Positions 1 through 5,838 of a DNA stretch of 11,717 bases are shown here, piece by piece. Position 1 is the stretch's first letter. The number at the start of each line of letters is the position of its first letter. A model generated the notes under the pieces. The model ran no database searches. It was not told the origin of the DNA and was given only the letters and a program-made list of their open reading frames with translations. The stretch is from Candidatus Ratteibacteria bacterium (GTDB taxonomy: Bacteria; CAIJMQ01): the NCBI GenBank assembly GCA_028715665.1, contig JAQURI010000036.1, positions 1 through 11,717 of the forward strand, written 5' to 3'. The translations under genes were made by a program, and so were the position numbers.

Positions 1-823
1 GAGGCATTATGTGTATTCCCTGACAAAGCCCTTTCATACCTTTTGCAAGTTCCGCGGCAATCTGAACGCTGACTTTGGGCCTGTCTTCTTTACTCGCTTC
101 CGCCATCATCTTTATATATTTTTCGGGAACATTAATGCCTGCAACGTGTTCATTCATGAATTTTGCCATGCCTGCGGATTTCAAAAGAACGATGCCGCCT
201 AAAACAGGAACATTGAATTTTTTGACTATGTTCATGAAGTTTTCGAAACTTTTTAAATCGTATATTGCCTGTGTCTGGAAAAATTTTGCGCCTGCTTTAA
301 TTTTTTTATCCATTTTGATAATTTGCGGCTCTAAAGGGTCGGTTCCGGGATTAACAACGGCGCCTAGAAGAAATTCGGGCTTGCCGGCAAGTTCGTTTCC
401 GACCATATCCTTACCTTCCATAAGGTCTGATGCGACTTTTAGTAAACTTATAGAATCAAGATCAAATACGGGTTTTGCCTGCGGGTGGTCGCCCAAAACA
501 GTATGGTCGCCCGTAAGAATTAAAACATTTCTTATTCCCAAAACATAAGCGGAAAGCAAATCCGATTGCAAAGCCAACCTGTTCCTGTCGCGGCAGGTAA
601 TCTGGAATATCGGTTCAAGTCCTTTTTCGACAAGAAGGCGGCACACTGCAAGAGAACCCAGTTTCATTACGGAACTCTGTAAATCTGTAACGTTAATAGC
701 ATCTACTTTACCTTTAAAAATGTCGGCTTCCTGTAAAATCTCTTCAGTTGCCACGCCCTTAAGCGGTCCTATTTCGGAAGTAATGACAAACTGACCGCTT
801 TTTATTTTTTCGCCAAACCCCAT
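1..823 (-). CDS. metF: Methylenetetrahydrofolate reductase MetF, 3' end cut off by window edge
   Basis: Reduces 5,10-methylene-THF to 5-methyl-THF, the last reduction of the methyl branch of the Wood-Ljungdahl pathway, in the cytoplasm. The ATG at 823 has a strong ribosome site (GGAGGG, 830-835). 274 codons are readable and the frame is still open at base 1. Seen in the translation: SEIGP near residues 16-20 (Glu17 aligns with the catalytic Glu of the family), LTGDHT at 103-108 (Asp106, flavin site region), FFQTQAIYD at 181-189 (folate-binding Gln region), and an HIM motif at the last readable residues that normally lies close to the C-terminus. The family is about 290-310 residues, so only some 20-30 residues should be missing. 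It is a TIM-barrel FAD/FMN enzyme of the acetogen type that works with MetV, encoded two genes upstream. The repeat pair 836-871 abuts its ribosome site, so the cassette inserted just upstream left its translation signal intact. Confidence 0.93.
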   Translation of the reverse strand, partial: MGFGEKIKSGQFVITSEIGPLKGVATEEILQEADIFKGKVDAINVTDLQSSVMKLGSLAVCRLLVEKGLEPIFQITCRDRNRLALQSDLLSAYVLGIRNVLILTGDHTVLGDHPQAKPVFDLDSISLLKVASDLMEGKDMVGNELAGKPEFLLGAVVNPGTDPLEPQIIKMDKKIKAGAKFFQTQAIYDLKSFENFMNIVKKFNVPVLGGIVLLKSAGMAKFMNEHVAGINVPEKYIKMMAEASKEDRPKVSVQIAAELAKGMKGLCQGIHIMP

Positions 824-835
824 ATTAAACCCTCC

Positions 836-871
836 GATTACAGAGATTTTTTAAAAACGATTACAGCGATT
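836..871 (+). repeat. Tandem pair of GATTACA-type repeats upstream of metF
   Basis: Two plus-strand copies of the window's 13-bp repeat, GATTACAGAGATT (836-848) and GATTACAGCGATT (859-871), are separated by 10 bases of A/T-rich sequence and a C. The second copy contains the stop codon (TAA on the minus strand, 863-861) of the GxxExxY gene. The first copy begins immediately beside the metF ribosome site. Confidence 0.8.
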
Positions 872-1271
872 CAAACATCAATCTCCTTATTTGACAGCTT
901 TTATTTCCAAAATTTATCAGCAAACCAACCTCACAGGTTGTTATCTTTAAATAAGACAACACTTGCGCTTCAAATACTTTAGGAATATATCCTGTTATTG
1001 CTTTAATTTCCACTATTATTTTACCTTCAACTAACAAATCTATTTTAAGTGTTCCCACCCTTTTATCTTGATAAATTACTTTGTATTCTTTTTCTGTTTC
1101 ATAGTTTAAACTATCATCCTCCAATGCTACTTTCAAAGCATTATGATATATCTTCTCATTAAATCCAGGTCCTAATTCTGAATGGACTTTATATGCACAA
1201 GCAATTATCCTAGACGTAATAGGATCTCTTTCTTTAATCGCAGAAATCGGTTTCTTAATCGCTGTAATCAT
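861..1271 (-). CDS. GxxExxY family protein (PD-(D/E)XK-like)
   Basis: Small protein of 136 residues when started at ATG 1271. A GTG at 1295 would add 8 residues, and neither start has a clear ribosome site. It shows the defining GxxExxY motif as GFNEKIY, preceded by KVHSELGPG, and a nuclease-like core VGTLKIDLLVEGKIIVEIKA (Asp, then E-x-K). This matches the family described as GxxExxY / PDDEXK_3. Its biochemical role is not established; related small proteins occur as insertions in genes and rRNA intervening sequences. Its N-terminus MITAIKKPISAIKE is encoded by copies of the 13-bp repeat, and its stop lies in another copy. Its first 17 codon bases overlap the end of metV. It has no evident role in folate or hydrogen metabolism and probably entered the operon with its repeats. 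Confidence 0.85.
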   Translation of the reverse strand: MITAIKKPISAIKERDPITSRIIACAYKVHSELGPGFNEKIYHNALKVALEDDSLNYETEKEYKVIYQDKRVGTLKIDLLVEGKIIVEIKAITGYIPKVFEAQVLSYLKITTCEVGLLINFGNKSCQIRRLMFESL

Positions 1272-1890
1272 ATTTCTTTTTTTCGTCAATGACACGTTTA
1301 TAGTTTCTGAGTAAAACTTTTGAACCTTTCATGGTTTCCTCAATTTTCAATCCTTTTAATCTTTTATATATCAATTCCCATCCGCAATCCATTTCGGGGC
1401 TAACTTCGCATTTACCGTTTTTGGCGCCGCCGCATTGGCCGTTAAGCAAACTTTTGGAACAGGCCGTTATAGGACAAATTCCGCCCGTGTAATTCAGATA
1501 GCATTCGCCGCACTGTTCGCAATTCACATTCTGGACGGACAATCCCTGGAACCCGTCCAAATAATAAGTATCACAGCCGGCAAAAACTCCCTTTTCCGGG
1601 CAAAGTTTTGCTATAACCTGCACACCCACTCCGCAGGAGAAAACGATTACGGACCCAGAATCTTTAATCTTCAAACCATATTTTTCCATATATAGTTTAC
1701 TGAACTCTTCCCTGCAGAGATAATCAAGGCGAACAACTCCCGTTATTTTAGTTTCGTTTTCTTTTAGCAATGCTTCAACCTCATTTTCGGGAAAATACAC
1801 TTCCTTGCAGCCGAAGCATTTTATAACGAACGGCCTTTTCTCAAAGAGTGCGCTTAGTTCTTCTTTATTTTTTAATTTTGTTATTAACAT
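1255..1890 (-). CDS. metV: MetV, Fe-S/zinc subunit of methylene-THF reductase
   Basis: A 211-residue cysteine-rich protein of the MTHFR C-terminal (MetV) family. In acetogens MetV binds MetF and passes electrons to its flavin. There are 14 cysteines, including CFGC at 25-28, C86, C97, C106, the CEQCGEC run (124, 127, 130), GGICPITAC (139, 144), CGGAKNGKC (153, 161) and C169. The only sensible start is the ATG at 1890, but the upstream bases are A/T-only repeat-derived sequence with no ribosome site, so translation may be weak. The last five residues (DYSD preceded by Y) and the TAA stop are encoded within the repeat at 1257-1269, so the native C-terminal tail has probably been replaced. It is clearly paralogous to residues 1-200 of the neighbouring fusion protein. 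Repeats lie on both sides of the gene. Confidence 0.9.
   Translation of the reverse strand: MLITKLKNKEELSALFEKRPFVIKCFGCKEVYFPENEVEALLKENETKITGVVRLDYLCREEFSKLYMEKYGLKIKDSGSVIVFSCGVGVQVIAKLCPEKGVFAGCDTYYLDGFQGLSVQNVNCEQCGECYLNYTGGICPITACSKSLLNGQCGGAKNGKCEVSPEMDCGWELIYKRLKGLKIEETMKGSKVLLRNYKRVIDEKKKYDYSD
1257..1269 (-). repeat. GATTACAGCGATT repeat, right inverted end of GxxExxY cassette
   Basis: Minus-strand exact copy of GATTACAGCGATT, inverted relative to 859-871. In the metV frame it encodes D-Y-S-D and starts the stop codon. In the GxxExxY frame it supplies most of the M-I-T-A-I start. One 13-bp repeat therefore provides coding sequence to two genes. Confidence 0.8.
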
Positions 1891-1903
1891 ATAAATTAAT
1901 AAT

Positions 1904-2048
1904 AATTACACCGATTTTCCCCTAGAAATCTGGAAGATTTCAGGGACTTTGGTCCTTGAAATTCTACGAATTTCTAAGGGTAAAAACGATTACACCGATT
2001 AAAAATTTAGTCAATCTGTGTAATCTCGTTTTTGTAATCTGCGTAATC
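1904..2048. repeat. Repeat cluster between the MetV-RnfC gene and metV
   Basis: Four copies of the 13-bp repeat family: AATTACACCGATT (1904-1916, plus), GATTACACCGATT (1988-2000, plus), GATTACACAGATT (2013-2025, minus) and GATTACGCAGATT (2036-2048, minus). The second and third form an inverted pair around a 12-base loop (one mismatch), so the transcript can fold into a hairpin. The last copy touches the TGA stop of the MetV-RnfC gene (2049-2047). This 145-bp stretch has no coding sequence. Such repeats can act as intercistronic RNA hairpins or as recombination/insertion sites. The sequence does not say which. Confidence 0.75.
1919..1980. repeat. 62-bp imperfect palindrome inserted in the repeat cluster
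   Basis: Arms 1919-1947 and 1952-1980 pair at 22 of 29 positions by my count around a 4-base loop, beginning CCCCTAGAAATC and ending AATTTCTAAGGG. The palindrome is flanked on both sides by the same 12-bp sequence ATTACACCGATT (1905-1916 and 1989-2000). This arrangement resembles a MITE-like or REP-like hairpin element that landed in, or brought, the GATTACA repeat. It could also serve as an intra-operon RNA stem between the fusion gene and metV. It is not a canonical terminator because there is no T-run directly after it on the transcribed strand. Confidence 0.65.
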
Positions 2049-4038
2049 AAATCCATTTTTTGGCATTTTTCTTTGCCTGTTTTATCAAACTCAAAAGGGC
2101 TATTTTTGACGAGCAGATATATTCACAAGACCCGCATTCTATACAATCGGCAATATTATGTTTAATTGTTTCCTTCCACATTTTTTTCTGCCCGTAATAG
2201 GCGTAATACAGTGGCTCAAGCTCTACTGGACATACATCTACGCACCTGCCGCATTTTATACATGCGCGTTCTTCAGAAGGTTCAGTCGCGCTTTTTTTAA
2301 GGAAAGTGAAACCTGTTGTGCCTTTTATTACGCTTGAATCGAGCGCGACCTGGTCTATTCCCATCATGGGACCGCCCATTTTTACATGATAATCATTAAA
2401 AATGGTTTCTTTGCTTCCTTTAAAACAAAATTTTACGATATCATTCAAAGGAGTGCCTATTTTCGCCAGGTAATTTCCGCTGCGCACTACATCATCGCCT
2501 GAAATGGTAATTACTCTTTGGATAAGAGGCAGCCCTTCGAAAATTGCCTGATATATCGCAAAAATCGTGGAAACATTTGAAACGACAACCCCCACATCAA
2601 GAGGAAGTCCGCCCTTTGGAACTTCCCTGTTAAGGACTTTTTTTATAAGCATTTTTTCCGCGCCCTGGGGATATTTTGTCTTCAAAGATTCAACTTTCAC
2701 ATTGGACAATTTCCTCATATTTTCAAGTGCTTCCGGCTTGTTATCTTCTATACCCACAATAACGTTTTCAACGCCGAGCAACTTTTTCACGATTTCAACG
2801 CCTTTGCCAACTTGTTCATAATATTCAATCATTACCCTATTGTCCGCATTAAGATACGGTTCGCATTCACAGCCGTTAATAATTAATATATCTATAGTTT
2901 TGGGGGGGGAAAATTTAACGTGGGTAGGAAACATTGCCCCACCCAACCCGACAATCCCTTTGTCCTGCAATAATTCCGCCAATGATTCCTTTGACATTGA
3001 TTGCCAATCCGAAATCGGCTTTGCAGAAGGGTCAATTTCATCCAAGCCGTCATTTTCAATAATTATCGCGGGAAGGGATTTCAACAGCAAAGGATGGATT
3101 CTTTTCTTCAAAGAGATGACTCTACCGCTCACGCTCGAGTGTACGGAAGACGATACCAGCCCCGTGCTTTTGGCAATCTTTTGCCCGATTTTTACTTCAT
3201 CGCCGACTTTAACTAAAACCTCCGCAGGCGAACCCACATGCTGGGAAAGAAATATTACCACTTCCTGCGGGTCGGGAAAATTTGCGATAGCAATACTCTG
3301 CGTATCTTCCTTCCTTTCTAAGGGATGGACGCCGCCGTAAAAAGATTCGCTTCGTATCGCCTGACTTAAGACAGAAAGCCCTTTTTTCTCTTCAAACTTA
3401 AATTTCCCGTAATCTCTTATTTCTATTTTTTCTGCAATTTTTCTGCCTTGTTCCTTGAGCCGCAGATATATTTTTTCCCATGCGCAGTCAGTATCGGGGT
3501 CGATTTCGCATTTACCTTTTTTTGCTCCGCCGCACGGACCGTTCACAAGACCCTTGGCGCATTCAACGATAGGGCAAATTCCGCCGGTTATATTGAGATA
3601 ACACTCGCCGCATGCGGCGCATTTTTCTTTTTCAAGCGCTATTCCGTGATAACCAACGATACTTGTCGCATTTCCGCTTTGGGGCATAGAATCGGCTAAA
3701 GCTATAACTCTTTTATCCTTCAACGACTGCGCAACAAATTGGATGCCCAAACCGCAGGATATAACGCCAACCGTTTCTATATCAGACGGTAACTCTTTTA
3801 ATTTTTTTTCCGTCAGATAATTGTTGCATAAAAAATCTTGGTCGATACAACCCGCGAATTTTATTCCTTTCTCTTTTAGATATGTCTGAAAATCCCGGCA
3901 CTCCGGCTCATCTACAACCTGAAATTCTTTGTAGCATTTCATGCAATGAACGATAAAAATACCGGAAATACCAGAAAGAGCGATATCCAAATCTTCTTTC
4001 GACTTTAAGCGGTATTTAGTGTAATCAATTGTTTTCAT
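2047..4038 (-). CDS. MetV-RnfC2 fusion: electron-input subunit of methylene-THF reductase
   Basis: 663 residues with two modules. Residues 1-205 are a full MetV domain (CMKC 33-36... C95, CAACGEC 140-146, GGICPIVEC 152-160, CGGAKKGKC 169-177). Residues 215-663 are RnfC-like: GGVHP (235-239), a barrel-sandwich segment (about 267-310), a Nuo51/FMN-type domain with GIVGLGGAMFPTHVK (361-375) and NGCECEPYLNADNR (388-401), an SLBB-like segment (about 505-550), and two [4Fe-4S] motifs (Cys 593/596/599/603 and 632/635/638/642). In Acetobacterium, separate MetF, MetV and RnfC2 form a NADH-dependent MTHFR. Here RnfC2 is joined to its own MetV. I infer that it takes electrons from NAD(P)H or directly from the hydrogenase. 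Start ATG 4038 overlaps the protease gene end by 14 nt and has AAGAAGG upstream. A run of eight C codes for S-P-P at about 377-379 with the frame intact. Confidence 0.88.
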   Translation of the reverse strand: MKTIDYTKYRLKSKEDLDIALSGISGIFIVHCMKCYKEFQVVDEPECRDFQTYLKEKGIKFAGCIDQDFLCNNYLTEKKLKELPSDIETVGVISCGLGIQFVAQSLKDKRVIALADSMPQSGNATSIVGYHGIALEKEKCAACGECYLNITGGICPIVECAKGLVNGPCGGAKKGKCEIDPDTDCAWEKIYLRLKEQGRKIAEKIEIRDYGKFKFEEKKGLSVLSQAIRSESFYGGVHPLERKEDTQSIAIANFPDPQEVVIFLSQHVGSPAEVLVKVGDEVKIGQKIAKSTGLVSSSVHSSVSGRVISLKKRIHPLLLKSLPAIIIENDGLDEIDPSAKPISDWQSMSKESLAELLQDKGIVGLGGAMFPTHVKFSPPKTIDILIINGCECEPYLNADNRVMIEYYEQVGKGVEIVKKLLGVENVIVGIEDNKPEALENMRKLSNVKVESLKTKYPQGAEKMLIKKVLNREVPKGGLPLDVGVVVSNVSTIFAIYQAIFEGLPLIQRVITISGDDVVRSGNYLAKIGTPLNDIVKFCFKGSKETIFNDYHVKMGGPMMGIDQVALDSSVIKGTTGFTFLKKSATEPSEERACIKCGRCVDVCPVELEPLYYAYYGQKKMWKETIKHNIADCIECGSCEYICSSKIALLSLIKQAKKNAKKWI

Positions 4039-4483
4039 TTATTACCTTCTTAATTTTTTTTACTATATAAGGTATTTTATTTTTTATTTCAACCGTTAAA
4101 TCCAGATTAAACGCAATGTTTTTCGGCTGGATACCGATAACGGTGACTTCCGGCAAAATTTTTAATTTTTCCGCAAGTGTCAGTGTTTCAAGAAGTTTTA
4201 TTCCGTGTGTCGAAACAACATCCGAAAAATCGCTTTTTTTAATTTGCTCAAAATTAAACGTTTTTACATCGCCAGGTTTCAGTTTCATATCTACGGCGTC
4301 TATGATAACAACTTTTGGGAATTCAGGGAAATATTTTAAAAGGTCCAAACCCGATATGTCGCCGCTTAAGAGTTTTATTTTGGGGGAGAATTTCTTTTTC
4401 TGAAGTTCTTCTATGACCCGCACTCCTACACCGTCATCGCCTCTTAAAACAGAACCTACGCCTATTACAAGTATTCTTTCCAT
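4025..4483 (-). CDS. [NiFe] hydrogenase maturation protease (HycI/HyaD, M52 family)
   Basis: Endopeptidase that removes the C-terminal tail of the hydrogenase large subunit after nickel insertion. It is 152 residues from ATG 4483; a TTG one codon earlier is less likely. It shows the family signature ILVIGVGSVLRGDDGVG near the N-terminus, IIDAVD (about 60-65) and STHGIKLLETL (about 91-101). An Asp in RGDD, an Asp of IDAVD and the His of THG correspond to the nickel-sensing residues of the family. The length is typical. It lies 23 nt after the large-subunit gene, whose product carries a cleavable tail, so that is its obvious substrate. Its 3' end overlaps the MetV-RnfC start (shared ATGAAAACAATTGA), which ties the hydrogenase half of the operon to the folate half. 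Confidence 0.93.
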   Translation of the reverse strand: MERILVIGVGSVLRGDDGVGVRVIEELQKKKFSPKIKLLSGDISGLDLLKYFPEFPKVVIIDAVDMKLKPGDVKTFNFEQIKKSDFSDVVSTHGIKLLETLTLAEKLKILPEVTVIGIQPKNIAFNLDLTVEIKNKIPYIVKKIKKVINENN

Positions 4484-4506
4484 CAAAAAGTAAGGACTTC
4501 TTTCTG

Positions 4507-5838
4507 CTATTCCATAAATTCAACGTTAAGCAGATGGCACGAACAGGAAATGCACGGGTCATACGCCCTGACTAACATTTCCGCAAGGAGCGTTATTTCC
4601 TTCTTGGATTTATCCAGTATCTCTGGAATCATTTTTTTCATGTCTAAATCGATGTTTGCAAGATTCTGGTTGGTGGGAATGCAGCAATTGGCGTTCTTTA
4701 TGATGCCGCGGTCGTTAATGGTATATTCGTGTATGAGTGTTCCGCGCGGAACTTCTACTGCGCCCACGCCTTTTCTCGCTTTGCATTTAAATGCAGGCCA
4801 TTCGTCGACTTTTGGCCAGGAACTTACGACCTCATCGTAGTTAATGCCTACTTTCAACAAATGGTCAACGATTGCGAGCGCATCATACAAACAATAGGCA
4901 CATTCGATAACTTGCGCCACGGTATTCATAAAAGGATTATAAGAAGGAGTCCTGAAATTCAAAGCCGTTGCAACGGCTTTTGCCTGTTTGTTTAATTTGT
5001 CAAAATTGATATTGACTCTTGCCAAAGCGCCTACCATGTAAGAATCCCTCTTGTTTTTAGAATGCTTCGAGGTGCTGTGAGGCACATGGAATTCATGGAT
5101 TACCTCTTTATAATCATGCGGATGGACAAGGGAATTGATGTCCGTCGTAGTAATCTCGCCGTCTAAAAAAGCATATTCGTCCGGATGAGTCAAAGCAACG
5201 TATTCCGTTTCTCTTTCAAAAGAAGGCAACTTCAATGTTGTAAAAAGGTCAACTATTTTTTCCAGTTTTGCTTTATGTTGAATAAGGATATCTTTTGTCT
5301 TCTGCAATTCCTTTTTAGTGGGAAGTTTTGTAAATCCACGCGGACATACCGTAATGGGATGAGTATGTCTTCCGGCAAGCATGTCGCAAAGGTCGCTGTA
5401 ATCTTTTTTCATGCCCAACACCATAAGAACAAGAGCTTTATGCGTGCTTAAAAGCGGCAGAACGCTCGGCGCGCCCAAAGCATCCGGGGCAACGAGAAAA
5501 GCCGCATGCAGAAGATGGCTGTCCATAGTTTCATAATGAAGTAAAAGTTTTCTAAGCAAGACCGTCTGTTGCGTGGGTGTAAATCCGGCGGCATCTTCGG
5601 AAGCTTTTATTGAAGCCATACAGTGTCCCGTAGAACATATTCCGCAAATTCTGGAAGTAATATGCTGCGCTTCGAAAATAGACCTATTGCGCAGCATAGC
5701 TTCAAAAAACCGCGGCGCTTCTATAATTTGCAGTTCGCACTTCTGTAGCCTGCCTTCTTTAACGTTTATTACGATATTCCCGTGTCCTTCGACCCGAGTC
5801 AGGTATTCGACATTTATATTAAGATTTTTTTGGCTCAT
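4507..5838 (-). CDS. hydA: Group 3b-type [NiFe] hydrogenase large (alpha) subunit
   Basis: Carries the NiFe(CN)2CO active site for reversible H2 oxidation in the cytoplasm. It has 443 residues, close to group 3b relatives. The nickel ligands are visible: RICGICSTGH (Cys65, Cys68) near the N-terminus and DPCISCSCH at the C-terminus (Cys429, Cys432). The ending LLNVEFME after His435 is the tail expected to be removed by the protease encoded next. An extra cysteine (Cys434) sits directly beside the final ligand motif, where Ala, Thr or Val is common. Start ATG 5838 has a GGGGGAG ribosome site inside the end of hydD and overlaps it by 20 nt. Group 3b is favoured over F420-reducing or Mvh-type enzymes because beta and gamma subunits of the HydBG type accompany it. 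Confidence 0.93.
   Translation of the reverse strand: MSQKNLNINVEYLTRVEGHGNIVINVKEGRLQKCELQIIEAPRFFEAMLRNRSIFEAQHITSRICGICSTGHCMASIKASEDAAGFTPTQQTVLLRKLLLHYETMDSHLLHAAFLVAPDALGAPSVLPLLSTHKALVLMVLGMKKDYSDLCDMLAGRHTHPITVCPRGFTKLPTKKELQKTKDILIQHKAKLEKIVDLFTTLKLPSFERETEYVALTHPDEYAFLDGEITTTDINSLVHPHDYKEVIHEFHVPHSTSKHSKNKRDSYMVGALARVNINFDKLNKQAKAVATALNFRTPSYNPFMNTVAQVIECAYCLYDALAIVDHLLKVGINYDEVVSSWPKVDEWPAFKCKARKGVGAVEVPRGTLIHEYTINDRGIIKNANCCIPTNQNLANIDLDMKKMIPEILDKSKKEITLLAEMLVRAYDPCISCSCHLLNVEFME

Larger units (their letters stand above)
836..1269. mobile_element. Putative GxxExxY cassette bounded by inverted 13-bp repeats
   Basis: A 434-bp segment between metV and metF. Its left side carries GATTACAGAGATT (836-848) and GATTACAGCGATT (859-871) on the plus strand. 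Its right end carries an exact GATTACAGCGATT on the minus strand (1257-1269), with a degraded further copy inward at 1231-1250. The perfect 13-bp inverted pair (859-871 and 1257-1269) encloses essentially only the GxxExxY gene. No transposase is present and no clear target-site duplication is visible. If it is mobile, it must depend on a partner supplied elsewhere or on the GxxExxY protein itself. The mobile-element reading is inference. The repeats and their positions are seen directly. Confidence 0.5.

Noticed and set aside
75..548. Plus-strand open frames over metF, hydA, the fusion gene and GH2, the longest at 75-548.
   Set aside because: Each is antisense to a recognised conserved gene and has no start signal or motif of its own.
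1919..1980. Rho-independent terminator between the fusion gene and metV.
   Set aside because: The stem is long and mismatched, not GC-rich at its base beyond a few pairs, and no T-run follows on the transcribed strand.
836..2048. CRISPR array, suggested by repeated 13-bp units.
   Set aside because: Units are short, vary in sequence, occur in both orientations, and spacing ranges from 10 bases to several hundred, including whole genes.
3606..3619. 14-bp palindrome CGCCGCATGCGGCG in the MetV part of the fusion gene.
   Set aside because: It encodes the conserved A-A-C-G-E segment and is short enough to be a by-product of codon choice.
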